This document shows, in pieces, positions 53,479 through 61,491 of a stretch of 64,000 nucleotides of DNA. How positions within the stretch are numbered: position 1 is the stretch's first letter; every line of letters begins with the position of its first letter. Origin of the DNA: Candidatus Gastranaerophilales bacterium (GTDB taxonomy: Bacteria > Cyanobacteriota > Vampirovibrionia > Gastranaerophilales > Gastranaerophilaceae). The stretch is taken from assembly GCA_944324915.1 (NCBI GenBank), contig CALUYD010000007.1:21413-85412 (forward strand), in the 5' to 3' direction. The position numbers and the translations under genes were made by a program. The notes beneath the pieces were generated by a model. The model saw nothing but the letters and a program-made list of their open reading frames with translations, ran no database searches and was not told the origin of the DNA.

Positions 53479-54300
53479 ATGACAGGCATAACACTAGAAC
53501 ATAAACAATGTTTAATAGCAGGGGACGGTAATTTACCCGTGAATATGGCAAAAAGTGCAGCAGCAAACGGTTTTGAAGTTGTATGCATATCACTTTCCTC
53601 TGACAACTATAAAGAGCTTAAAAAATATTGCACAAAAGTCGTTTCTTACGGCCCCGGGCAAGTAGATTCAATTAAAAAATTTCTTTTAGATGAACAAATA
53701 AAACAATTAACATTTCTAGGCAAAGTTTCAAAAACAATGCTTGTTAAGCGTCCAAAGTTTGAAAAAGGGGCGATTGAAATGCTAAAAGAAATGAAAAAAT
53801 TAAATGATGATGCCGTAATGTTAAGAATAATTCAAGAACTTGAAAGTATTGGTGTTACAATACTTGACCAAACTATTTTCATTAAAAATTTAATGGTACA
53901 AAAAGGAGTTCTTACAAAACTTGCACCATCTGAAGCTCAATATAGCGATATTGAATACGGCTTTAACATAGCAAAACAAATGGGCGGATTAGATATTGGC
54001 CAATCTGTTGTTATGAAAGACAGAATGATTATGGCAATAGAAGCAATTGAAGGCACTGATAAATGTATTAAAAGGGGCTGTAAACTTGCAAGAAGAAAAA
54101 ATGCAATCGTTGTAAAAGTATCTAAACCTGCCCAAGATAAACGCTTCGATATACCCGCAGTCGGCTTAAAAACAATAAAAACAATGAAAAGATACGGAGC
54201 AAACGTTTTAGCTCTTGAAAGCGGGGAAACAATTATTGCAAATTTAGAAGAAATGGTAAATTTTGCAAACAAACACAAAATGATAATAGTAGCACTTTAG
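53479..54300 (+). CDS. lpxI: UDP-2,3-diacylglucosamine pyrophosphatase LpxI
   Basis: LpxI hydrolyses UDP-2,3-diacylglucosamine to lipid X in lipid A synthesis, replacing LpxH in many bacteria. Family features are CLIAGDGNLPVNMAKSAAANGFEV at the N-terminus, FLGKVSKTML, DDAVMLRIIQELESIG, MGGLDIGQSVVMKDRMIMAIEAIEGTD and PAQDKRFDIPAVGLKTI. Length 273 is typical. It follows lptA by two bases and precedes lpxB, the enzyme that uses lipid X. Confidence 0.95.
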   Translation: MTGITLEHKQCLIAGDGNLPVNMAKSAAANGFEVVCISLSSDNYKELKKYCTKVVSYGPGQVDSIKKFLLDEQIKQLTFLGKVSKTMLVKRPKFEKGAIEMLKEMKKLNDDAVMLRIIQELESIGVTILDQTIFIKNLMVQKGVLTKLAPSEAQYSDIEYGFNIAKQMGGLDIGQSVVMKDRMIMAIEAIEGTDKCIKRGCKLARRKNAIVVKVSKPAQDKRFDIPAVGLKTIKTMKRYGANVLALESGETIIANLEEMVNFANKHKMIIVAL

Positions 54301-54304
54301 AAAA

Positions 54305-55420
54305 ATGGCAAAAAAAGTATTTATAATTACAGGAGATTATTCAGCTGACATTCATGCTTCAGCAGTTGCTAGGGAACTAAAAAAATTAATTCCCGACGTG
54401 ATAATCGAAGGTGTGGGCGAATCAAATCTTGAAAATGCAGGAGTTAAACTATTTAGAAACCATGAAAAAATGGGTAAAATGGGTTTAACCCCTAAAACAA
54501 TAATCGAACATTTTTCCTTGGGTCTTGATATAATTAAATATTTAAAAGAAGAATTTAGACCAGATTTAGTTTTATTAATTGATTATGGGGCTTTTAATTT
54601 ACAAATTTCAAAAGCGCTAAAAAAAGCAAATATTAAAACATTTTTCTTTATACCACCACAAATTTGGGCATCAAGAAAATATCGCTTAAAAACTATCAAA
54701 AAAAATATTGATAAAGTTTTAACAATATTTCCTTTTGAAAAAGAATTTTATGAAGCAGAAGGAATAAATTCAGCCTATGTTGGACATCCAATTGTGTCAG
54801 AACTACCTGTTTGCAACAAAAAAGAAGAATTTTTTGCAAAACACAATCTTGATATAAATAAAAAACTAATAGGAATTTTCCCAGGTTCAAGAACATTTGA
54901 AATAAAATTCTTATTAAATATATTTTTAGGTGCTGCAAAAATTATTGAAAAAACAATACCTGATGTTCAAATAGTTTTTTCACATGCAGAAAGTTTAAAA
55001 GATGACGCATTTAGCGTACCTTACAAAAAAATCAAAGGCGAAAACCACGAATTATTGGCATATTCTGACGCTTTAATATTAGCCTCAGGAACAGTTGCGC
55101 TGGAAGCAGCTATGTATAATACACCAATGCTTATAGCATATCGAGGACCATTATTTTTCTATTTAATATATTTGCTTGTAAGAAATATAAAAAGAGCTTG
55201 CTTGGTAAATATAATTACAAAAAAAGACTATATAGATGAGTATCTGATGTTTGATGCAACAGAAGAAAAAATCTCAAAAGGAATAATTGAAATCTTGAAC
55301 AATCCTAAAAAAAGAGAATATATTTTAAAGGGTTGCGCCAAAACAAGAGAGCTTTTAGGCACAAAACACTGTGTGGAAGAAGTAGCAAAAATAATCAAAA
55401 ATGAACTTATAGGGGAATAA
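54305..55420 (+). CDS. lpxB: Lipid-A-disaccharide synthase
   Basis: LpxB (GT19) condenses UDP-diacylglucosamine with lipid X. It has FIITGDYSADIHASAVAREL in place of the usual GExSGDxxG motif, MGLTPKTIIEHF, LVLLIDYGAFNLQISKAL, FFIPPQIWASRKYR, FPFEKEFYE, FPGSRTFEIKF and ASGTVALEAAMYNTPMLIAY. The N-terminal Gly-Glu is replaced by Gly-Asp, a divergent but recognisable form. Length 371 is normal. It lies four bases after lpxI. Confidence 0.94.
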   Translation: MAKKVFIITGDYSADIHASAVARELKKLIPDVIIEGVGESNLENAGVKLFRNHEKMGKMGLTPKTIIEHFSLGLDIIKYLKEEFRPDLVLLIDYGAFNLQISKALKKANIKTFFFIPPQIWASRKYRLKTIKKNIDKVLTIFPFEKEFYEAEGINSAYVGHPIVSELPVCNKKEEFFAKHNLDINKKLIGIFPGSRTFEIKFLLNIFLGAAKIIEKTIPDVQIVFSHAESLKDDAFSVPYKKIKGENHELLAYSDALILASGTVALEAAMYNTPMLIAYRGPLFFYLIYLLVRNIKRACLVNIITKKDYIDEYLMFDATEEKISKGIIEILNNPKKREYILKGCAKTRELLGTKHCVEEVAKIIKNELIGE

Positions 55421-55423
55421 ATT

Positions 55424-56023
55424 ATGAAAAAAAATCTTGCTAACATTATCACATTATCTCGAATATTCTTTGTTTTTATTGTAGTTTCCTTATTGTTTTG
55501 CAGAGAATGCTCTTATTCATATCAAATAGCTTTATTTTTAACAGCAATTTTGATGTGGTTTGATGGTTTAGATGGTTTTGTAGCAAGAAAATTAAACGTG
55601 TCATCAAAATTAGGTGCTCTTTTAGATATAATGGGCGATAGAATTGTTGAAAACGTTTTCTGGATTAGCTTTTGTGCTCTTGGCTGGATAAATGTTGCAA
55701 TTCCAATTATTGTACTAACAAGAGGAATAGTTACAGATTCTCTTAGAACTTTAGCTTTTGAAAAAGGCTATACAGCTTTTGGCGCAACAACAATGATGCA
55801 AGGTAAAATCGCAAAATTCATCGTAGCATCAAACTTTTCAAGATTTACTTATGCAGTGTGCAAGGCTGTAGCATTTTTCTTCCTTATTGCAGGAAATATG
55901 CCAGCACAATTTGCTAACCAAGATGTTATTTTACAAATTGGTCAAATTTGCGCAGTTATATCAGTTGTATTTTGCGTATTAAGAGGTTTACCTGTAATAG
56001 TAGAGTCAAAAAGATTTTTCTAA
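55424..56023 (+). CDS. pgsA: CDP-alcohol phosphatidyltransferase, PgsA-like
   Basis: A 199-residue membrane enzyme with the CDP-alcohol signature DGLDGFVARKLNVSSKLGALLD followed by GDR, matching D-G-x2-A-R-x8-G-x3-D-x3-D. The N-terminal NIITLSRIFFVFIVVSLLF and four more helices fit phosphatidylglycerophosphate synthase, which makes the precursor of phosphatidylglycerol. Phosphatidylserine or cardiolipin synthases of the same family are possible alternatives. Confidence 0.85.
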   Translation: MKKNLANIITLSRIFFVFIVVSLLFCRECSYSYQIALFLTAILMWFDGLDGFVARKLNVSSKLGALLDIMGDRIVENVFWISFCALGWINVAIPIIVLTRGIVTDSLRTLAFEKGYTAFGATTMMQGKIAKFIVASNFSRFTYAVCKAVAFFFLIAGNMPAQFANQDVILQIGQICAVISVVFCVLRGLPVIVESKRFF

Positions 56024-56026
56024 ATT

Positions 56027-56497
56027 ATGAAATCAGATTTTTTAAATATAGTCTTATATGAACCCGAAATTCCGCAAAACACAGGCAATATCGCAAGGCT
56101 TTGTGCTTGTTTAGGTGCTAAATTATATTTAGTAGGAAGGTTAGGTTTTGTTTTATCCGACAAATATCTAAAGCGAGCAGGGCTTGATTATTGGGATAAG
56201 CTCGAAATAGAACATATCGAAAATCTTGAAGTGCTAACTGAAAAATATAAAGATTCAAATTTTTATTATTTCACAACAAAAACAAAAAGAATTTACACCA
56301 AAATTAACTACAAAAAAGGCGACTTTCTGATTTTTGGACCCGAAACAAGAGGAATACCAGAAGATATTTTAAATAAAAACTCTTCAATGTGTGCTACAAT
56401 ACCAATGAAAAAAGAAACAAGAAGCTTAAATCTATCTAATTCCGTTGCCATTGCAGCATACGAAGCCTTTAGACAATTTGATTGCCCACTATATTAA
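56027..56497 (+). CDS. trmL: tRNA (cytidine(34)-2'-O)-methyltransferase TrmL
   Basis: A 156-residue SPOUT methyltransferase. It has LYEPEIPQNTGNIARLCACLG, DKYLKRAGLDYWD, FGPETRGIPEDIL and the knotted C-terminal IPMKKETRSLNLSNSVAIAAYEA. TrmL methylates the wobble base of tRNA-Leu. Length is normal. It is three bases after pgsA, in the envelope operon. Confidence 0.95.
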   Translation: MKSDFLNIVLYEPEIPQNTGNIARLCACLGAKLYLVGRLGFVLSDKYLKRAGLDYWDKLEIEHIENLEVLTEKYKDSNFYYFTTKTKRIYTKINYKKGDFLIFGPETRGIPEDILNKNSSMCATIPMKKETRSLNLSNSVAIAAYEAFRQFDCPLY

Positions 56498-56506
56498 GGA
56501 GTTACA

Positions 56507-57409
56507 ATGAATCAACAACAGCAAGCAAATATACAAGTATTAGGCAAAGACTTAATTCTTAATATGCTTCCAAAAAGGATACAAAATTCCCATAAAGGCA
56601 CTTATGGGCATGTTCTTAATATAGCAGGTTCTTGCCAATATCAAGGCGCTGCATTTTTAAGTTCAATTTCATCTCTTAGAGTAGGTGCCGGCTATTGCAT
56701 GCTTGCAAGTTGTTCTGATGTAATTAACACAATTGCTTCAAATACGCCGGATATAACATTTTTAGACTTAGGTCAATCAGGATATGGCACAATCCCAAAA
56801 GATGCAACAAAATTTATAAACGCAATTGCAAACTATGACGTTGTATCTATTGGTTGCGGATTAAATCAAATAGGCGGTGTTGAAGATTTTGTGATAAATT
56901 TTCTAAAGAAAAATAAAAATTCTTATACGCCAATCATCATTGATGCTGACGGTATCAATATAATGGCAAAACAAAAATTTTATACAATGCCACTAAATTC
57001 TATCATTACGCCTCATCCTATGGAATTATCAAGATTAATGGGTGTGGAAATAAAAGAAATAGAGCAAAATAGAGCAAAATGGGCCTGGGAAGCAAGTAAA
57101 GAATTTGATTGCATAGTTCTTTTAAAAGGTCATGAAACAGTTATAGCAATTCCAAGCGGTAAAATTTTTATAAATCACACAGGAAATTCTTCATTAGCTA
57201 AAGCAGGTACAGGTGATGTCTTAACAGGCATGATTGCAGGTTTCTGTGCTCAGGGAATATCACTTGAAGAAGCTGCATGTTGTGCTGTATATATCCATGG
57301 CATAACAAGCGAAATAGCTTCAAAAGCAATGAGCGAATATAGCGTTTTAGCTTCCGACCTTATAAAATACATTCCTCTTGCTATGAAAGCAATCTTAACT
57401 GTTAATTAA
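56507..57409 (+). CDS. nnrD: ADP/ATP-dependent NAD(P)H-hydrate dehydratase
   Basis: A 300-residue ribokinase-like repair enzyme that dehydrates damaged NAD(P)HX. Signatures are SHKGTYGHVLNIAGSCQYQGAAFLSS, DADGINIMA, ITPHPMELSRLMG, LLKGHETVIA and the ATP site GNSSLAKAGTGDVLTGMIAG. The N-terminal epimerase domain found in fused Nnr proteins is absent. Strong AAGGAG precedes the ATG. It overlaps the convergent glycosidase gene by eight bases. Confidence 0.94.
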   Translation: MNQQQQANIQVLGKDLILNMLPKRIQNSHKGTYGHVLNIAGSCQYQGAAFLSSISSLRVGAGYCMLASCSDVINTIASNTPDITFLDLGQSGYGTIPKDATKFINAIANYDVVSIGCGLNQIGGVEDFVINFLKKNKNSYTPIIIDADGINIMAKQKFYTMPLNSIITPHPMELSRLMGVEIKEIEQNRAKWAWEASKEFDCIVLLKGHETVIAIPSGKIFINHTGNSSLAKAGTGDVLTGMIAGFCAQGISLEEAACCAVYIHGITSEIASKAMSEYSVLASDLIKYIPLAMKAILTVN

Positions 57410-58721
57410 GGCTGGATAATTGAATATCATCACCAAAACTTTCGCTTACAACAAGCGCATTTGATATTGCAATACCTTCTTTGTTTAGTGCAGAATTAGC
57501 AATTTTTCCCTTAACATATAGCACGCTTGATGAACCGCCATCGAAATTCATTGCATATTCACAACCTATATCTTTCATTAAATGCGCTAATTCATATAAT
57601 GTCATACCAACAGAGGCTTTTTCTCTGCCGTCAACTGTCACTATCATAAAAGTGCCATCGTTTTTAAATCCGATGGCACTCCTCGGATTTTTGCCAGAAA
57701 TTGCTTGTAATTTCTGTGCTTTTGTATCAACAAATATTTCTGAATTTTTAACTAAATAAGGACCTGCACCAATAATATGTTTAGCGCCTTCCAATCCTTC
57801 TTGTAGTTTAATATCAATATAAATTTCTTTATTGTTGTGCGCTAACTTTGTAATTACACTCTTGGGCGCTGAAATAACTACGCTATTTTCAACAAATTCG
57901 ATAGGATTAGCTGAAATTTTTTCAATTTTATTATTAATAACCAACATATTATATCCGCCCTTTGGAGCAACAGGGCTCATTTTACCCCAAATTGGAGTAT
58001 ATAAAAGAGTATAAGTTGACAACATTCTTGGCTGATTTATATTATCAATTTCAACCATAGATGTTTTAGTGTAGGCTTTAATATCAAATTTGATATTATC
58101 CATTTTAAAACTTATTTGTTCTCCGTCGTCAAAAATGGCAATTCCAACTCTGTTATAAATCTGACCTGTTAAGACATTCCTGTCAATCATTAAAGCCCCT
58201 AAAGGCACTCCTGTTTGTGGTTTAAAATAGCCTCCGTTTATAGCTATGGTAGCCCCTTCTTGTTGGGCAATTCTCCTGATTGTTTTCTTAGAATTAAGTG
58301 TCTGGCTTGCAATTTGAGGTTTAATATCTAAATTTGGATTAACTTTTGTATTAATTTCAATGATATTAATTTTAATGGGTTTAGAGTTAATATATTTAAT
58401 TTTTTTAATATGTGCAACCCCTTGGGTTGGAAAGGTAATATAAGACTTATTATATTTATTTTTTATATTTTCTTCAAAATTTTTCTGCAAATATATCTGT
58501 TGTTGATGTGTTGCAATTTTTGTACCACCTGTATCAGTATTTGCAAAAATCGGACGAGATAACCAGCAGGCGGAAATTAAAACGGCTAATAAAAATAATA
58601 CAATGATATAGTTTAATTTTTGGTCCTGATATGCCTTATTTGCGAGGTATTCGCTTAATGAACCCAAATTTGAACCATAAGGATTATGATAATATTCACT
58701 TGTCTTTGAACTTATCATCAT
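57402..58721 (-). CDS. Phosphodiester glycosidase (NAGPA-like) membrane protein
   Basis: A roughly 440-residue protein. It has a hydrophobic helix (IIVLFLLAVLISACWLS) near residue 40, then a periplasmic part with the family pattern INGGYFKPQTGVPLGALMI, SGKNPRSAIGFKNDGTFMIVTVDGR, and CEYAMNFDGGSSSVLYVKG near the C-terminus. Members remove or expose sugars linked by phosphodiesters, as in exopolysaccharide and lysosomal mannose-6-phosphate processing. The frame is open to 58805, but the promoter at 58762-58790 lies within that extension, so the start is the ATG at 58721 or the next one. Confidence 0.85.
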   Translation of the reverse strand: MMISSKTSEYYHNPYGSNLGSLSEYLANKAYQDQKLNYIIVLFLLAVLISACWLSRPIFANTDTGGTKIATHQQQIYLQKNFEENIKNKYNKSYITFPTQGVAHIKKIKYINSKPIKINIIEINTKVNPNLDIKPQIASQTLNSKKTIRRIAQQEGATIAINGGYFKPQTGVPLGALMIDRNVLTGQIYNRVGIAIFDDGEQISFKMDNIKFDIKAYTKTSMVEIDNINQPRMLSTYTLLYTPIWGKMSPVAPKGGYNMLVINNKIEKISANPIEFVENSVVISAPKSVITKLAHNNKEIYIDIKLQEGLEGAKHIIGAGPYLVKNSEIFVDTKAQKLQAISGKNPRSAIGFKNDGTFMIVTVDGREKASVGMTLYELAHLMKDIGCEYAMNFDGGSSSVLYVKGKIANSALNKEGIAISNALVVSESFGDDIQLSSLN

Positions 58722-58761
58722 TGTTGTCACCGTATTTAAATGTCTAGTATGCTCTACTAAT

Positions 58762-58790
58762 ATTATATCACAAAAGCAAAACCCCCTCAA
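58762..58790 (-). promoter_or_regulatory. Extended -10 promoter of the glycosidase gene
   Basis: On the minus strand TTGAGG (58785-58790), 17-base spacer, TATAAT (58762-58767) preceded by TGA, an extended -10. It places the transcript start about 35 bases before the ATG at 58721. Confidence 0.65.
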
Positions 58791-58957
58791 GAGCAGATAT
58801 AACAATATTTTTCAGGTGTTTTTTAAGTGTAAATTTTACTATTTTTCTAAATCGTGATAAATAGCACAATTAAAACACGGTTATCAAATTAAGTGTAATT
58901 AAGAACATTAAGAAATGTAAAAGTCAAAATTGAATGTTTAAATTAATTTAAAAAATG

Positions 58958-58985
58958 GTATATATAATATATACGTTGTATATAC
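58958..58985. repeat. AT-palindrome GTATATATAATATATAC with extra half GTATATAC
   Basis: A 17-base near-perfect palindrome (58958-58974) overlaps a TATAAT box and is followed by GTATATAC (58978-58985). It could be an operator for the small RNA, or a simple AT-rich promoter. Confidence 0.35.
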
Positions 58986-59076
58986 TCTAACAACTTTTTA
59001 CACACACCTACATTTTTCCTAACCTTTCCTTCCTTTCTATGTACCAAATAGAAGTCCCCTGATGGGGATTTTTTTT
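58975..59076 (+). ncRNA. Candidate CU-rich small RNA of about 100 nt
   Basis: A plus-strand terminator at 59055-59076 has no plus-strand gene before it, and a TATAAT box (58963-58968) sits about 100 bases upstream, inside a palindrome. The predicted RNA carries a long CU-rich single-stranded stretch (CCTAACCTTTCC followed by TTCC), complementary to Shine-Dalgarno-like sequences, as in small RNAs that block translation. No -35 box is convincing, so the start is uncertain. Confidence 0.45.
59055..59076 (+). terminator. Plus-strand terminator without a plus-strand gene
   Basis: TCCCC (59055-59059) pairs with GGGGA (59064-59068), followed by eight T residues. It has no U-tract on the minus strand. 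Confidence 0.7.
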
Positions 59077-59082
59077 ATAAAA

Positions 59083-59104
59083 AAAGAAGCTTAACGCTTC
59101 TTTT
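59083..59104 (-). terminator. Terminator of the EF-hand protein gene
   Basis: On the minus strand AAGAAGC pairs with GCTTCTT around GTTAA, followed by a seven-T run. It overlaps the 3' end of the gene. Confidence 0.75.
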
Positions 59105-59106
59105 AA

Positions 59107-60645
59107 CTATTTATTTTCATCTTCTTCTTTTTTCTTTTCTTCTTCATCTTTCTCATCTCCATTTTCTACTGTCTGCTCTGAAGAAGATTCGGTTTGTCCA
59201 ATTCCGAATTTTTCATAAATTTCTTGTTGTTCTTGCTCTTTTTCAACAATACTTATCTGATCTTGGATTAAACCGGTATTTATTGTAGATTGGGCTAAAT
59301 TTTTAGAAGCACTGTCTAATAATTCATATCTTGCATCATTAAAATTACTTTTTGCTTGATTATATGTATCATAGGCAATTTGCGCTTCCTCGCTTGTTTG
59401 TGCAAGTTGTGTTTCGTATTCTGTTAATTTATTAAACGCTTCTTGATATTCTTGAGTCAAACTTAGCATTGTTGTATTTAATTGGTTATTAGATTCTGTG
59501 AGCTGATCAATGCTTTCTTGAGCAGCAGTTTTTTGCTCATTTAACTGCTCTTTTTGTTGATTTAGAGAATCAATTTGAGATTGTAGCGCTTGAATTTGCG
59601 AAGAATTATCAATTACATTACCATTTTCATCTTCGGTGCCATTTGTTGCTTCAAGAGCAGACATTTGAGATTGAAGACCACCAATTGTTGAATCAATTGT
59701 TGAAATTTGAGTATCAATATTAGTTATGTTAGCATTGAGAGCAACAATTTGTGCTTCCTGTTCAATTATTGTCTTATTTGTATCAAACAATTCCTTGTCA
59801 ATCGAGTCAACAAGCTCCTTTTGAGTAGTAATATTTTCTGTTAACTCAGTATTATCTGATAACTCTAAAAATTCCTCATAAGCATTATCCATTGCAGTTT
59901 TTTGTTCTGAAACCTGCTGAGAGTTGCCGCTTTGTGCGTCTTGATATTCTTGCGCATATTTTTCTTTATTGTTTTGCTCAAGAGTAAGCTCTTCATTTAA
60001 TTGTTCTAAACTCATGCCTTGATATTTAGACATATCATACTGAGGTTCATTGCTTTGTTCACCAGATGCAACACCGCCTGAAGAATATGAACCGCCGTAT
60101 CCACCACCGCCACCACCTGATGATTGAACGCTTTGAGCTTGAATATCATCTGCTTTTTTAATTTCAGCTAAATCAACAGGTTTATATCTATCATTTTTTA
60201 TATCTTTTACACCACTAAAAATATCACTGATTGATACACTATCATCTTTACCGTCATTACTGCCTACTGTTGCAAAAAATCCTTGTAATTCTTCACCGCT
60301 GATTTTTCCATCACCATCTAAATCAACCGCATCGGTCATTTTGTCTGATGATACTAAATCATTCACAAAATCAAAGAACATCGCTTCATCATCATCTTTA
60401 GCAAAGTCTTCTTTAGCTTTTTCCATGTATTCATCAATTTCGCTTGCGTCCAAGGAAAGCAAATCATCCATTTGCATAGTTAAAGAATCAAAATCAAACT
60501 CATCGTTCTTTTTTAAAAAATCTTTAAATTCGCTCGAATATTCAAAGATATTAATTTCTGAATTTGAATCAAAGTCTTCACCTGATTTTTTCTTTAATTC
60601 AATTAAATATTCTTTAAATGCAATTTTTAAATCAGAATAATTCAT
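59107..60645 (-). CDS. EF-hand coiled-coil protein, orphan
   Basis: A 512-residue acidic protein. The N-terminal 150 residues hold a canonical EF-hand loop (DLDGDGKISGEEL at about 109) and two weaker Asp/Ser-rich ones (DFDSNSEINIFEY, SNDGKDDSVSISD), so it likely binds Ca2+. A Gly/Ser linker (GGGGGGYGGSYSSGG, about 180-195) leads to a long Gln-rich coiled coil (about 210-470) and a Lys/Glu tail. No Sec signal is seen. The ATG at 60645 is preferred over one two codons upstream because AAAGGAA lies seven bases before it. I do not know its function; calcium-dependent surface or cytoskeletal assembly is a guess. Confidence 0.8.
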   Translation of the reverse strand: MNYSDLKIAFKEYLIELKKKSGEDFDSNSEINIFEYSSEFKDFLKKNDEFDFDSLTMQMDDLLSLDASEIDEYMEKAKEDFAKDDDEAMFFDFVNDLVSSDKMTDAVDLDGDGKISGEELQGFFATVGSNDGKDDSVSISDIFSGVKDIKNDRYKPVDLAEIKKADDIQAQSVQSSGGGGGGYGGSYSSGGVASGEQSNEPQYDMSKYQGMSLEQLNEELTLEQNNKEKYAQEYQDAQSGNSQQVSEQKTAMDNAYEEFLELSDNTELTENITTQKELVDSIDKELFDTNKTIIEQEAQIVALNANITNIDTQISTIDSTIGGLQSQMSALEATNGTEDENGNVIDNSSQIQALQSQIDSLNQQKEQLNEQKTAAQESIDQLTESNNQLNTTMLSLTQEYQEAFNKLTEYETQLAQTSEEAQIAYDTYNQAKSNFNDARYELLDSASKNLAQSTINTGLIQDQISIVEKEQEQQEIYEKFGIGQTESSSEQTVENGDEKDEEEKKKEEDENK

Positions 60646-60735
60646 AGACATTTCCTTTTCTCCACAGTAGAAATATCGGCAAAATTACTATTTTTTTTAG
60701 AAAAAATAATGAATTATTTTAAAAAATTTACATTT

Positions 60736-61425
60736 CTAAACATTTCCTAAAATTTTTTCAGCAAGAAAAATATCGTTTTTATAAGTTATCTTAAAATTGG
60801 CTATATCACCCTCAACAACAAAAATATCAGCTAGATTATGCTTTAAAATCAAACCGCAATCATCGCTAAAATTATCATCATTCATAGATAACTCATGAGC
60901 TTTCTTTATAATTGACAATTTAAAACATTGCGGGGTCTGGCAACATCTCAAATTTTCTCTATTTGGAACAGATTTTATAATATTATCACTAACTTCAATC
61001 ACAGTATCTGTTGATTTTACAGCTACATTTACAGCGTTATATCTATCAAGCGCACAAATACAATCATTTATTATTCTTTGAGAAACCAAAGGTCTTGCGC
61101 AATCATGAATTAAAACGTTTGCTTCATTATCAGAAATTGAAAAAACACCGTTTCTGGAGCTATCTTTTCTTAATTTTCCACCTTCAACGACTTTAGAAAC
61201 TTTTTCAAAATTTGCCTTTTTGATTATATCATTTGTTTTATCTAAATAGGAAAAGTTAACAACAACAATAATTTCATCAATTAAATCATTTTTATCAAAT
61301 GCACCTATCGAATATTCTAGTATCGTTTTATTTTTTATTTTTTCAAATTGCTTTGGAATATTTCCACCAAAGCGAGTGCCTGTACCCGAAGCTAAAATTA
61401 TTGCATAGTTTTTTAATTTGCTCAT
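60736..61425 (-). CDS. ispD: IspD-family cytidylyltransferase
   Basis: A 229-residue enzyme that makes CDP-methylerythritol in the MEP isoprenoid pathway. It has YAIILASGTGTRFGGNIPKQF, VVEGGKLRKDSSRNGVF, VLIHDCARPLVSQRIINDCI, the VKSTDTVI and LRCCQTPQCFKL segments, and a closing FSDDCGLILK. TarI-type ribulose-5-phosphate cytidylyltransferases look very similar, so that alternative stands. No ispF follows. It is transcribed alone. Confidence 0.85.
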   Translation of the reverse strand: MSKLKNYAIILASGTGTRFGGNIPKQFEKIKNKTILEYSIGAFDKNDLIDEIIVVVNFSYLDKTNDIIKKANFEKVSKVVEGGKLRKDSSRNGVFSISDNEANVLIHDCARPLVSQRIINDCICALDRYNAVNVAVKSTDTVIEVSDNIIKSVPNRENLRCCQTPQCFKLSIIKKAHELSMNDDNFSDDCGLILKHNLADIFVVEGDIANFKITYKNDIFLAEKILGNV

Positions 61426-61491
61426 AAATTTTCCTTTTAATAAAATAATTATATATACAAAAAAATTATTTAGCAGTTTTTTATAAATAAA

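Larger units (their letters stand above)
58806..59106. other. Intergenic stretch with palindrome, candidate small RNA and two terminators
   Basis: About 300 bases with no useful coding frame. TTAAGTGTAA occurs twice (58823-58832 and 58889-58898). A near-palindrome GTATATATAATATATAC lies at 58958-58974, followed by GTATATAC at 58978. A pyrimidine-rich run (59010-59040) precedes the plus-strand terminator at 59055. Confidence 0.5.
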
